A stretch of DNA of 64,000 nucleotides from Candidatus Peregrinibacteria bacterium GW2011_GWF2_43_17. GTDB taxonomy: Bacteria > Patescibacteriota > Gracilibacteria > UBA1369 > UBA12470. The DNA lies in the NCBI GenBank assembly GCA_000999315.1, contig LCFW01000007.1:1-64000 (forward strand), in the 5' to 3' direction. Both the position numbers and the translations under genes were made by a program. Below the pieces are notes generated by a model. The model saw nothing but the letters and a program-made list of their open reading frames with translations. It ran no database searches and was not told the origin of the DNA. Each line of letters begins with the position of its first letter. Within the stretch, counting starts at the first letter, position 1. Shown here in pieces: positions 8,266-16,225 of the stretch.

Positions 8266-9907
8266 ATCTCACTATCCCTCTCATCCCCACCTCTTCCTCC
8301 CCCGCCTTCACTCCGAAAATCGCGCTGTTCAAAGAGTCCAAATATTCGACGATTTTACCCGCCTCGGCCGACACGGTTCCGCTCCCCGACAACACGCTTT
8401 CCGCAGTCTGAACCAGCCCCAAATAATCCGCCACCACCGCTAGATCGAGATAAAAAATCGTATTATCGTATCCTTTGATGGCCTTTATCGCATCGCTGAA
8501 AGTCTCGTCTTCCAAAAGCGAACTTTCTTCCGAGAAAACCTCCCAGTCCGGATAAGTCGAAATTATCAAAACGTCGTCCTCCGTAACCCCGTAAAACAAA
8601 CTTATCATTCCGGTCAACGAATAAGTCGGCATCACTTGTCCCAAAGCCGCCATATCCATCGAAACAACATTGAAATCACCACCCATCACTTCCGCCTCCG
8701 TTTTGATCAAAGATGAAAACGCCCCGCTCTCATCATACTCGAAAAGCGCCACCAACGACGAGATTTGCGCGTCTATTCGATCAACAAAATCATCCGCCCC
8801 GTCATGATTCGAAGACGCATCCGCAATTATCGAAAAATACGGCAGAGAGTCCGCCCCCTTATGCACCGCGATCGCATACCCTTTATCCAAAAAACTCAAA
8901 ACATCCTCCCTGACATCCATCCCCAAATACTTTGTCGCATAAGAATCCAATGTCGCATAAAACCCTTCCGCATCCCCGCTTTTAAGAGCGAAAAGTTCCA
9001 CTATTTTCGCAAATCCGCCAGCCTCCTCGTAAAAAGCTATCCCTTCCGCCGGCACATATTTCGTCAAATAAACTTCTTCTCCCGAGATATCCGAAATCGA
9101 AATCCCATACTCCGCAATCGCCTCCTTGTCCCCAACACCATACCCGCTCAACAAAAGCGCTCCGTCCTCAAAAGAAAATCCGATAACTTCACTTTTAAGT
9201 AAAATATTTCCCAAAGAAAATATTCCCAAAGAGTCGCCACCGATTTCACCATACCCCGCAACATCTACATAAACATACCCCAAATAAGGCGACTCTATCT
9301 GCGAAACGCCATTCATATACTCTTCATTGTCAAACAAACTTTCGCTATCTTCGACCGCAAGTTGCCCTTCCGCATTCATAAGGACGGTCGAACTGCTCGC
9401 AACCACCAAAACATCATCCAACAACGCCGTATAACTTTCACCATTGTCATTTTGGCTCACATAAACATCGAAATCGGATAGGGCCAACTCTGACGCCTCC
9501 CCTCTTTCAACCGTCGAGTCCAACCACTCCCGCGCCTTCACCTCATCCGCAACCGTCATGGCAACGAAATTATCCGTTCCCGCATACGCCATCACCATCC
9601 TAAACCCATCCTCTCCGATTATTGGCTTAATATCTTCGTCGTAATTTACCCCGATTCCCGCAAACCCTTCTTGCACTTTTGCAAAAAAATCGTCCGTACT
9701 GGAGAAATTATTTATAAAATTCTCGAACTCCGCCCTCTGCCCCGCATTCTTCGTCGTCACCGACAACACAAACCACACGTCTTTCGGCAACAGTTTCTCG
9801 ATCAAAACCCCGCCATCGCTGGAATTTAATGTCTCGAAACTCGGCCCGGTACAACCGACCAAGAAAATAACACCCGCCAACATCACCGCAAAAAGTATTT
9901 TTTTCAT
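8264..9907 (-). CDS. DUF3352-like lipoprotein
   Basis: A 547-residue protein with an N-terminal lipoprotein signal: basic MKK, hydrophobic core, then lipobox FLVGC with the lipidated Cys at residue 19. The mature part alternates strands and helices, with segments such as DVWFVLSVTTKN, AGTDNFVAMTVADEVKAREW, YTALLDDVLVVASSSTVLMN and GFSFEDGALLLSGYG. This arrangement is typical of DUF3352, a family of exported proteins of unknown role. It should be anchored to the outer face of the cytoplasmic membrane. It lies 22 bases downstream of another lipoprotein gene on the same strand, so the two are probably one transcript. No enzyme motif is visible. Confidence 0.75.
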   Translation of the reverse strand: MKKILFAVMLAGVIFLVGCTGPSFETLNSSDGGVLIEKLLPKDVWFVLSVTTKNAGQRAEFENFINNFSSTDDFFAKVQEGFAGIGVNYDEDIKPIIGEDGFRMVMAYAGTDNFVAMTVADEVKAREWLDSTVERGEASELALSDFDVYVSQNDNGESYTALLDDVLVVASSSTVLMNAEGQLAVEDSESLFDNEEYMNGVSQIESPYLGYVYVDVAGYGEIGGDSLGIFSLGNILLKSEVIGFSFEDGALLLSGYGVGDKEAIAEYGISISDISGEEVYLTKYVPAEGIAFYEEAGGFAKIVELFALKSGDAEGFYATLDSYATKYLGMDVREDVLSFLDKGYAIAVHKGADSLPYFSIIADASSNHDGADDFVDRIDAQISSLVALFEYDESGAFSSLIKTEAEVMGGDFNVVSMDMAALGQVMPTYSLTGMISLFYGVTEDDVLIISTYPDWEVFSEESSLLEDETFSDAIKAIKGYDNTIFYLDLAVVADYLGLVQTAESVLSGSGTVSAEAGKIVEYLDSLNSAIFGVKAGEEEVGMRGIVR

Positions 9908-9929
9908 ATTTTTATTTGTTTAAAAAGCA

Positions 9930-10661
9930 TCACAAGCTATCCTCAAACACCAAAACCTCCGTAACCACATAGTCGGAATAAGCGGTAAAATCGCCTATCG
10001 GATCAACAACTTGTTCCGGATCGAAGCTACCCTCCTGCGGCTCATCCAAACCGACATACATTTGAATCATATCGCCATTCTCGTCAGCATAAAAAGGAGT
10101 CAATAAATGCATATAAATCCCGTAATCCGGCATAGTCGCCGCAGGACCACTGCAAGCCCACGTAACGCTCACCGGATCCATCATGACAACTTGCGGTATG
10201 GCAAAAGCCAACTGATCTGAAAACCCTTCGAAATCCCCGAAAGTTTGATTATAATTTTCTCCTTCATCCGGCCCCAAATAAGCCGCCACCTCAAACGATC
10301 TCGGCTCGTAATCTTCCGCCGCCAGTTCGTAATCACACGCAGTTGCGGTACCGTAATTCAAACAATTATAACCGGTAAGAGCTATCGTACTTTTTTGATC
10401 GATAGGCTCCCCGCCATCAAGACTGAAAAGAAGCTGGACCGAATACTGCCCGCTCCCCGTACAAACCTTCATGCCTTCACCCGAATCAAGCACCGTAGCG
10501 AGATCATCCGGATTATGTACAATCTCAACCGCCCCCGCAAGAGTTACCAATCGATACGTACCGTCTTCGGTAGCGCCTTCCGGCAAATCCAAGCCGGCAT
10601 CCCCAGCGCATCCGGCAAACAACACCAGCGCAAACAGCCCCGCAAGATAAATCTTTTTCAT
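9930..10661 (-). CDS. Lipoprotein of unknown function
   Basis: 243 residues with a clear lipoprotein signal (MKKIYLAGLFALVLFAGCAG; lipobox FAGC, Cys 18). The mature part holds several Cys (KVCTGSG, YNCLNYGTATACDYE, TWACSG) that could form disulfides, which would fit the thiol-disulfide protein coded about 450 bases away. It precedes the DUF3352-like lipoprotein gene in the same direction, 22 bases away, and follows rpmG. I do not recognise a family. Confidence 0.7.
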   Translation of the reverse strand: MKKIYLAGLFALVLFAGCAGDAGLDLPEGATEDGTYRLVTLAGAVEIVHNPDDLATVLDSGEGMKVCTGSGQYSVQLLFSLDGGEPIDQKSTIALTGYNCLNYGTATACDYELAAEDYEPRSFEVAAYLGPDEGENYNQTFGDFEGFSDQLAFAIPQVVMMDPVSVTWACSGPAATMPDYGIYMHLLTPFYADENGDMIQMYVGLDEPQEGSFDPEQVVDPIGDFTAYSDYVVTEVLVFEDSL

Positions 10662-10673
10662 ATTTAATTGGAT

Positions 10674-10847
10674 TTAACTCTTCGTATCTTTCCTCTTATG
10701 ATCCATGCTCTTCCTGCACTTCGCACAATATTTTTTCTTGGTCTTTTTTATCTTTTCATTGCTCTTTTTGTTATAAGTGGAAATATATCCCGCCTTGTTA
10801 CATTCGGAGCAATACCAAGTGCAAAATGTGCTTTTTCCTCTGGCCAT
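10674..10847 (-). CDS. rpmG: 50S ribosomal protein bL33
   Basis: A 57-residue basic protein starting MARGKSTFCTWYCSECNKAG and ending RKSMDHKRKDTKS. Two CxxC pairs (CSEC at residues 13-16, CAKC at 41-44) form the zinc ribbon of zinc-binding bL33. The central YISTYNKKSNEKIKKTKKKY is the usual Lys-rich hairpin before the second pair. The start is the ATG at 10845-10847 and the stop TAA at 10674-10676. It lies 12 bases upstream of the 243-aa lipoprotein gene on the same strand. It is easy to miss because it is so short. Confidence 0.9.
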   Translation of the reverse strand: MARGKSTFCTWYCSECNKAGYISTYNKKSNEKIKKTKKKYCAKCRKSMDHKRKDTKS

Positions 10848-10975
10848 ATTTGAATTTTGATAAAATTAAGCGTGTAGATTCTAACGAAAAATCAACTTTT
10901 GTCAAAACTTTCTCCCCGGAAAGAAAAAGGCCAACCCGTTAAAACAACATTGCAATATTAAATGCCGGCATCGAT

Positions 10976-11113
10976 ATGCTAAAATACGACTTGGTCCCAT
11001 ACGCGCAAGACTTAAAAGATTTACTCAGGCAAATTCGCAAAGTTCCGGAACTCAACTTGAGCGCACACGTCTACTCCAAACTGAAAAATCAAACATTAAA
11101 AACACTTCCATGA
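10976..11113 (+). CDS. Possible 45-aa leader or coupled ORF
   Basis: An ATG at 10976 opens 45 codons (MLKYDLVPYAQDLKDLLRQI ... NLSAHVYSKLKNQTLKTLP) that end in TGA overlapping the ATG of the next gene (ATGA at 11110-11113). Such overlap is typical of translational coupling. The peptide is amphipathic and helical; no family is recognised. It may be a remnant or a small partner gene. Confidence 0.35.
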   Translation: MLKYDLVPYAQDLKDLLRQIRKVPELNLSAHVYSKLKNQTLKTLP

Positions 11114-12288
11114 AAAAGCTTCTCATATACCTTCTGCTATCTACGGTCTGCGGCCTACCATCTATTTCGACAGCTTTCGCCGAAGAAACCTGCCAACCCG
11201 GCGACCCGGGTCATTACGAATTTTCCGTCTTCACCCGTGAAACATGCGGTCACTGCCAAGATTTGGAAGAGTTTCTCGAAACGGATTTCAAAGAAGCGGT
11301 CACAAACATCACCCCTAAATATTACGACCTCGACGATTCCGCCAATTACGATCTTTTCAAAGAATTTTGCAACAATAACGGATTAACTCGATCAACTCCG
11401 ACAATCCTGATCGGAAACCAAATCATACAAGGCTTCGGAGGCGCGGATTCAACCGGTCAACAACTGATAGACCTCGCCCTCACGATGACGGACAACAGCT
11501 TTTTCGAAGATTACAACACTCAAGAAGTTTCAAGCTCGAGCGAGATGATCATCGAAGCACCTTTTATAGGCGAAATAGACCTCACGGAATACTCCCTCCC
11601 CATCCTATCCGTAATTCTTGGCTTTGTTGACGGATTCAACCCGTGCGCAATGTGGGTTTTGATAATGTTTTTAACAATTCTGCTCCAAGCCGGCAACAGA
11701 AAGAAAATGTTCCAAATGGCGGGCATTTTTATCATCGCGGAAACACTGATGTACTATTTGATTTTAAACGTCTGGTATAAAACTTGGGACTTCGTGCAAC
11801 TGGACAACGTCGTCACCCCCATAATAGGAGCTGTATCCGTGGGCGCAGGTATTTATTTCATTTATGAATTTTTCACGAATAAAGATGGCGAATGCAAAAT
11901 CACATCTTACGAGCAGAAACAGAAAATCAGCACCAAGATAAAAAATCTCGTCACTCTTCCACTTACGATTGGTGTGTTTTTCGGGACTTTGGCGCTGGCT
12001 TTCTCGGTCAATATCATTGAATTCGCTTGTTCAATCGGCATCCCGCAAGCTTTCACAAAAGTACTCGACCTCAACAACCTCGGATTCGTTTTGAGACAAA
12101 TATACATCATGACATATACGCTTTTTTACATGATGGACGACTTTTTGGTCTTCGGAATCGCATTGTTTAGCTTCCAATTCCTCGGTCTCACCACGAAATA
12201 TACCCGTTATTGCCTAATCATCGGCGGCACGATCATGTTGGTCTTAGGCTACTTCTTCATCTTCGCCCCGGAAAAACTGATACTCTAG
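11110..12288 (+). CDS. Secreted glutaredoxin-like domain fused to a DsbD/CcdA-type membrane protein
   Basis: 392 residues. The N-terminus is a signal peptide ending near STAFAEE. A thioredoxin-fold domain follows (about residues 35-130) with the redox pair in TRETCGHCQDLEEF (CGHC, glutaredoxin/DsbA-like) and the cis-Pro region RSTPTILIG. From about residue 160 there are six or so membrane helices, the first containing GFVDGFNPCAMWVL. This is the NPC motif of CcdA/DsbD proteins, which carry electrons across the membrane; a second Cys lies in NIIEFACSIGIPQAF. The expected role is moving reducing power outward for disulfide handling in exported proteins. The signal-peptide coding region contains heptanucleotide repeats (11139-11173). 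Confidence 0.85.
   Translation: MKKLLIYLLLSTVCGLPSISTAFAEETCQPGDPGHYEFSVFTRETCGHCQDLEEFLETDFKEAVTNITPKYYDLDDSANYDLFKEFCNNNGLTRSTPTILIGNQIIQGFGGADSTGQQLIDLALTMTDNSFFEDYNTQEVSSSSEMIIEAPFIGEIDLTEYSLPILSVILGFVDGFNPCAMWVLIMFLTILLQAGNRKKMFQMAGIFIIAETLMYYLILNVWYKTWDFVQLDNVVTPIIGAVSVGAGIYFIYEFFTNKDGECKITSYEQKQKISTKIKNLVTLPLTIGVFFGTLALAFSVNIIEFACSIGIPQAFTKVLDLNNLGFVLRQIYIMTYTLFYMMDDFLVFGIALFSFQFLGLTTKYTRYCLIIGGTIMLVLGYFFIFAPEKLIL
11139..11173 (+). repeat. Heptanucleotide array inside signal-peptide coding sequence
   Basis: Five consecutive 7-mers TCTGCTA, TCTACGG, TCTGCGG, CCTACCA, TCTATTT share the TCTACNN pattern seen at five other sites in the window. Here they are translated as part of the signal peptide core. 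Confidence 0.55.
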
Positions 12289-12335
12289 GCGGCACTTAGC
12301 CTAGCAGCGCTTAGGAAATTCCACGGCACCATACA

Positions 12336-12376
12336 TATCAAAAATCCCGCCCGAATTACCAAGCAGGATTTTGATA
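12336..12376. terminator. Bidirectional hairpin between convergent genes
   Basis: TATCAAAAATCC (12336-12347) pairs with GGATTTTGATA (12366-12376) with one bulged A, giving an 11-bp stem flanked by A and T runs. It lies between the thiol-disulfide gene and the convergent tiny lipoprotein gene and could end both transcripts. Confidence 0.65.
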
Positions 12377-12390
12377 CGAATCAAGTCGAA

Positions 12391-12579
12391 CTACTCGGCA
12401 ACTTCTTCAGTTACAGGTTCCACGACCACAACCGCCGCCTCTTCGCCACCATCTATCTCAACTTCGACTGCAACACCGTCATCTTCCGTTTCCGGAGTGA
12501 CAACCTCTTCTTCGGTCTCAAGACAGCCGAAAGCTGTCAAAAGCCCCAAGACAGAAAGCATAGCCAATAGTTTTTTCAC
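12391..12579 (-). CDS. Tiny acidic lipoprotein
   Basis: 62 residues: a lipoprotein signal (MKKLLAMLSVLGLLTAFGC, Cys 19) followed by a short, very acidic Glu/Val tail (LETEEEVVTPETEDD...). The tail is too short to fold as a domain, so it would be a lipid-anchored acidic peptide on the cell surface. No family recognised. It is convergent with the thiol-disulfide gene and divergent from smpB. Confidence 0.65.
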   Translation of the reverse strand: MKKLLAMLSVLGLLTAFGCLETEEEVVTPETEDDGVAVEVEIDGGEEAAVVVVEPVTEEVAE

Positions 12580-12705
12580 GGCTAATAAGTTAAAGGATAA
12601 TTCGCGCAGGATTTTAATAAGCGATAACGACTCTGTAAAGTAAATTCTCCAAAATCCGTCTTGACGGCTTGCTCAAACATTTACCTGGAGGCTAAAATAG
12701 AGACC

Positions 12706-13152
12706 ATGGAACCGATACTCAACAAAAAGGCGTTACACGATTACGAAGTGTTAAACAAACTCGAAGCCGGACTGATTCTTGCAGGGCACGAAGCCAAATC
12801 CATCAGAAATGGCGGAGCCACCTTGAAGGGCAGTTATATTACGATTAAAAACAGCGGAATTTTTACTCAAAATCTTTCAATCTCGAGATATAAATACGCC
12901 TCAATAACGGATTATGATCCCAAGCGGCCGCGCCAACTTTTGCTTTCAAAGAAAGAAATCGAATATTTAACCTCGCAGGAGAACCAAAAAGGCGTTACAA
13001 TCATCCCCCTCGACATCCATTTCAAAAACAATTTCGCTAAAATGACAATCGGCATTTGCAGAGGTAAAAAACTTTACGACAAAAGAGTGACTCTGAAAAA
13101 GAAAGCCGACGATCTCGAGATAAAACACGCACTCAAAAAATTTAACAGATAG
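12706..13152 (+). CDS. smpB: SsrA-binding protein SmpB
   Basis: 148 residues with the SmpB beta-barrel signature: LHDYEVLNKLEAGLILAGHE, VKSIR-like AKSIRNGGATLKGSYI, and the C-terminal LYDKRVTLKKKADD that matches the family's 'YDKR.....d' tail placed in the mRNA path. It binds tmRNA (found at 46977-47381) and brings it to stalled ribosomes. I chose the ATG at 12706; the frame is open 15 codons upstream but those residues do not fit the family. TAAAAT at 12693-12698 is only seven bases before the ATG, and GGAGG lies 15 bases before it. It heads an operon with nadE, the NMN adenylyltransferase and the phosphohexomutase. Confidence 0.95.
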   Translation: MEPILNKKALHDYEVLNKLEAGLILAGHEAKSIRNGGATLKGSYITIKNSGIFTQNLSISRYKYASITDYDPKRPRQLLLSKKEIEYLTSQENQKGVTIIPLDIHFKNNFAKMTIGICRGKKLYDKRVTLKKKADDLEIKHALKKFNR

Positions 13153-13158
13153 CACAAG

Positions 13159-13965
13159 ATGAAGACAACATATAAAGAGCTCGTTAAAAACCTTAAAAAA
13201 GAGGTTAAAAGTCGCGGATTCGACAAAGTCGCCATCGGATTATCGGGCGGCCTCGACTCAGCCGTAACATTGAAGATTGCCGTAGATGCTCTCGGAGCCG
13301 AACACGTCGCCGCATTAATCATGCCGGAAATCGGCATTTCAAGCGCTGAAAATATCGAACACGCGAAAATCCTTGCCGAACATTTTAAGGTAAAAACTTA
13401 CTATCAACCGATCAACTCATTCTTGGTAAGCTTCCATTTCACACCCTGGGGAAGTACTCCGGTAAGCCAAATGAATTTGAGATCGCGCCTCCGCATGGTT
13501 CTTCTTTACGCTTACGCAAACACGCAAAACGCGCTCGTTCTCGGCACATCGAACAAGAGCGAACTTTTGCTCGGATACGGAACCAAATACGGCGACCTCG
13601 CCGCGGATATCGAAGTAATCGGGAATCTTTACAAAACCGACGTTAAAGAACTTGCGAGATTTATGGGATTGCCGAGCGAACTCATTGAAAAAGTTCCAAC
13701 CGCCGAACTCGCCCCCGATCAAACGGATGAAGGAGATCTCGGCGCTCCGTATGAAACTTTGGATAAAATATTGAAGCTGAACGAAGAAGGCAGGAACGAA
13801 GAAGCGATCGCCGAACGCGGATTCGACCCTTCTTTGGTAAAAAAGATTCTTCAAAGAATCGCGCTCAATAAACATAAATCCAAACTCCCGCCAATCATCC
13901 CGGCCGAAGTTGAAAAATTCAACGAAATCGAAATCCCGATGGAAGATCAGCAACAACTTTTTTAA
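13159..13965 (+). CDS. nadE: NH3-dependent NAD+ synthetase
   Basis: 268 residues, the short ammonia-dependent form with no glutaminase domain. The PP-loop SGGLDSA (residues 30-36) binds ATP. LVLGTSNKSELLLGYGTKYGD is the conserved region that binds deamido-NAD and ATP, and AELAPDQTDEGDLG is the family's later loop. It converts nicotinate adenine dinucleotide to NAD+, the last step of NAD synthesis. It starts six bases after smpB and ends one base before the adenylyltransferase gene, so all are surely one transcript. The short C-terminal tail is Glu/Ile rich. Confidence 0.95.
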   Translation: MKTTYKELVKNLKKEVKSRGFDKVAIGLSGGLDSAVTLKIAVDALGAEHVAALIMPEIGISSAENIEHAKILAEHFKVKTYYQPINSFLVSFHFTPWGSTPVSQMNLRSRLRMVLLYAYANTQNALVLGTSNKSELLLGYGTKYGDLAADIEVIGNLYKTDVKELARFMGLPSELIEKVPTAELAPDQTDEGDLGAPYETLDKILKLNEEGRNEEAIAERGFDPSLVKKILQRIALNKHKSKLPPIIPAEVEKFNEIEIPMEDQQQLF

Positions 13966-13966
13966 A

Positions 13967-14488
13967 ATGACAACATCTTTATTTATAGGAAGATTTCAGC
14001 CGTTCCATCTTGGACATTTGGACGGACTCAAGCAAGCTCTCGCGAAAAGCGACCGCGTAATAATCGGCATCGGCAGCGCCGAAGAAAACTACACCGAAGA
14101 TAATCCTTTCACCGCGGGCGAAAGATTTGAAATGATTGAAAAAACTCTCTCCGCTGAAAGCATCGAGCGAGAAAAATACATCATCATTCCGATAAGAAAC
14201 ATTCAGAATTTCTCACTTTGGACTTCTCACGTAAAACTTCTTTGCCCGACTTTTCAAAAACTTTTCACCGGCTCTCACATCGTAAAAGAACTTTTTGAAA
14301 AACACGCACCCGACATACAAATCGTCAAACTCAAAATGAACTTGAAAATTTCCGCGACAGAAATCCGCAAAAAAATTCTCGCCCAAGACAAATCCTGGCA
14401 AACAATGGTCCCGCCCGCAATCACGAAATATTTAAAAGAGAAAAAAGCTTTTAATCGCTTGAAAGATACTCGTTTACCTAAAAAATAA
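13967..14488 (+). CDS. Nicotinamide-nucleotide adenylyltransferase (archaeal-type, NadM-like)
   Basis: 173 residues. The N-terminus has the nucleotidyltransferase motif GRFQPFHLGH (HxGH), then IIGIGSAEENYTEDNPFTAG and, near the C-terminus, ISATEIRKKIL (the ISxTxxR motif that binds phosphates). This pattern is that of archaeal-type NMN adenylyltransferase, which joins NMN or NaMN to AMP. Beside nadE it completes the last two steps of NAD synthesis. The start is the ATG at 13967, one base after the nadE stop; an upstream in-frame ATG overlapping nadE (13910) is unlikely. Confidence 0.88.
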   Translation: MTTSLFIGRFQPFHLGHLDGLKQALAKSDRVIIGIGSAEENYTEDNPFTAGERFEMIEKTLSAESIEREKYIIIPIRNIQNFSLWTSHVKLLCPTFQKLFTGSHIVKELFEKHAPDIQIVKLKMNLKISATEIRKKILAQDKSWQTMVPPAITKYLKEKKAFNRLKDTRLPKK

Positions 14489-14489
14489 C

Positions 14490-15890
14490 ATGCTTAACCC
14501 GTTAATTTTCCGCGCCTACGATATCAGAGGCATTTACCCAACCGATCTGAATCGTGAAACCATCGAACTTATCGGCAAAGGTTTCGGTACGTATTTGATT
14601 AAATTTTATGACAAAAAAAATCCGCGAGTTGTAGTCGGCAAAGACACTCGCCTTTCAAGCCCCGAGCTCCAAAAATTTTTCATAAAAGGATTAACTGAAA
14701 CGGGATGTGACATCGTGGACATCGGCGAAAGCACCTCCCCTCTCGTCTACTACGCGGTGCACAAATACAAATTCGACGGTGGCGCTAACTTAACCGCCAG
14801 CCACAACCCGAAAGAGTACAACGGCGTAAAACTTCTCGGCAAAGAAGGCCACTCGATCTGCGGCGACGAAATCCAGGAAATTTTATCAATAATAAAATCC
14901 GGCGAATTCGCAGAAGGCCTTGGCGAAGTCGAATCGAAAGATGACATTTTCGACGACTACCTCGCGGACATCAAGTCCAAAATCGAACTTAGGAAAAAAC
15001 TTAAAGTCGTAATTGACGCGGGCAACGGCGTGGCCGGACTTTTCGCACCGGAATTATTCGAAGAACTTGGCTGTGAAGTTGTAAAAATGTACTGCGACCC
15101 GGATGGCAACTTCCCGAACCACGAGGCCAACCCAGAAGACGCGAAAAACCTCGCCGAACTTTCAAAAAGAGTTGTCGAAGAAAAGGCTGACTTGGGAATT
15201 GGATTCGATGGCGACGGCGATCGTATCGGAATCATCGACGAAAAGGGCAAACACTACAACTCTGACGTCATCCTGATCCCGATCGCAAGAGACCTTCTGA
15301 AATACACTCCGGGCGCAAACATCGTCTTCGACATAAAAAGCTCGAAAATCCTCGAAAACGATATCGCAAAGCACGGCGGAAATCCGGTCAGATCGCGCAC
15401 CGGCCACTCCTTCATAGAAAAAACCATGAAAGACATCGGCGCCCCTCTCGCAGGCGAAACAAGCGGCCACATGTTCTTCGGCAAAACATATTACAACTGG
15501 TACAACTTCGATGACGCAATGTTCGCGGGATGCGTGATTTTAAGAATTTTATCCGAAGCGGATCACCCCTTCTCCAACTTCTTCGGCGATCTCCCGAAAG
15601 TCGCCAACACCCCCGAAATAAAAGCCTCCTGCCCCGACGAAACCAAATTCAAACACATTGAAAAAATCCGCGACCACTTCGTCCCGCTCTACGACTGCCT
15701 GACAACCGACGGCGTCTTCGTAAATTTCGACAAAGATTCTTGGGGGGCGATCAGATGCTCAAACACAACGCCTTGCATGACAATCAGATTCGAAGCCCCA
15801 AACGAAACACGCCTGGAAGAGATCCAAAAAATAATGCACTCTCATCTCTCAAGCTATCCCGACATCGACACCTCGTGGTACAATTCCTAA
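14490..15890 (+). CDS. Phosphomannomutase/phosphoglucomutase
   Basis: 466 residues of the alpha-D-phosphohexomutase family. Domain 1 has TASHNPKEYNG with the phosphoserine. Domain 2 has GIGFDGDGDRIGII, the Mg-binding loop. Domain 3 has GETSGHMFF, the sugar-binding loop, and domain 4 has the phosphate-binding RCSNTTPCMTIRFEA. It interconverts hexose 6- and 1-phosphates, feeding nucleotide sugars for the envelope polysaccharide genes elsewhere in the window. Start ATG lies one base after the previous gene. Mannose versus glucose preference cannot be told from sequence alone. Confidence 0.92.
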   Translation: MLNPLIFRAYDIRGIYPTDLNRETIELIGKGFGTYLIKFYDKKNPRVVVGKDTRLSSPELQKFFIKGLTETGCDIVDIGESTSPLVYYAVHKYKFDGGANLTASHNPKEYNGVKLLGKEGHSICGDEIQEILSIIKSGEFAEGLGEVESKDDIFDDYLADIKSKIELRKKLKVVIDAGNGVAGLFAPELFEELGCEVVKMYCDPDGNFPNHEANPEDAKNLAELSKRVVEEKADLGIGFDGDGDRIGIIDEKGKHYNSDVILIPIARDLLKYTPGANIVFDIKSSKILENDIAKHGGNPVRSRTGHSFIEKTMKDIGAPLAGETSGHMFFGKTYYNWYNFDDAMFAGCVILRILSEADHPFSNFFGDLPKVANTPEIKASCPDETKFKHIEKIRDHFVPLYDCLTTDGVFVNFDKDSWGAIRCSNTTPCMTIRFEAPNETRLEEIQKIMHSHLSSYPDIDTSWYNS

Positions 15891-15891
15891 G

Positions 15892-15926
15892 TCTACTACC
15901 TACTATCTACCGTCTACCATCTATCC
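15892..15926 (+). repeat. Heptanucleotide array before the two-helix membrane gene
   Basis: Five 7-mers TCTACTA, CCTACTA, TCTACCG, TCTACCA, TCTATCC lie directly between the mutase stop and the proposed start at 15928. The array resembles the one at 43217-43244. Confidence 0.7.
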
Positions 15927-15927
15927 C

Positions 15928-16122
15928 ATTATCGCCTACATCGTCGTCGGAATCTCAATAATAGCTTTTTCGGCCTATGCAACGGTCGCAATCAGTCATG
16001 CAATAAAATTCAAGCACCTTTCCAAACGCGCACTCTATTTAACATACGGCTTCATCGGCACATCAACGGTAATAATCATCGCTCTGCTGATCACAACTTT
16101 CGGCACGAATTGGAATTTTTAG
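15928..16122 (+). CDS. Two-helix membrane protein with a probable ATT start
   Basis: A 64-residue open frame with strong membrane character: helix 1 IIAYIVVGISIIAFSAYATV, a basic loop (AIKFKHLSKRAL), helix 2 YGFIGTSTVIIIALLITTFG, then TNWNF and TAG. The pattern of hydrophobic and basic residues is that of a real protein, but there is no ATG or GTG in frame. I place the start at ATT 15928 because the context TCTATCCC-ATT mirrors TCTATTCC-ATG of the ABC gene at 43246. Infrequent ATT starts are known (infC). It follows the mutase on the same strand by 37 bases. Confidence 0.55.
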   Translation: MIAYIVVGISIIAFSAYATVAISHAIKFKHLSKRALYLTYGFIGTSTVIIIALLITTFGTNWNF

Positions 16123-16129
16123 ATAGCAA

Positions 16130-16225
16130 GATTTTTTGATATCGCTGTGAACGATTCCGCAGTGATCCTATTTCAATACCAGAAATAGGAAGCGAGGACT
16201 TAGTGAACAGCGATATCAAAAAATC
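16130..16225. repeat. Long hairpin element, copy 1 of a conserved-core family
   Basis: A perfect 19-bp stem (16130-16148 with 16207-16225) encloses a conserved core: GAACGATTCCGCAGTGATCC, an inner 8-bp stem CCTATTTC/GAAATAGG, and AAGCGAGGACTTAGTGAA. It sits between convergent genes and touches the stop of the exported-protein gene, so it may end both transcripts. Related copies lie at 46814-46863 and 46877-46975, with different outer stems. Confidence 0.75.
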
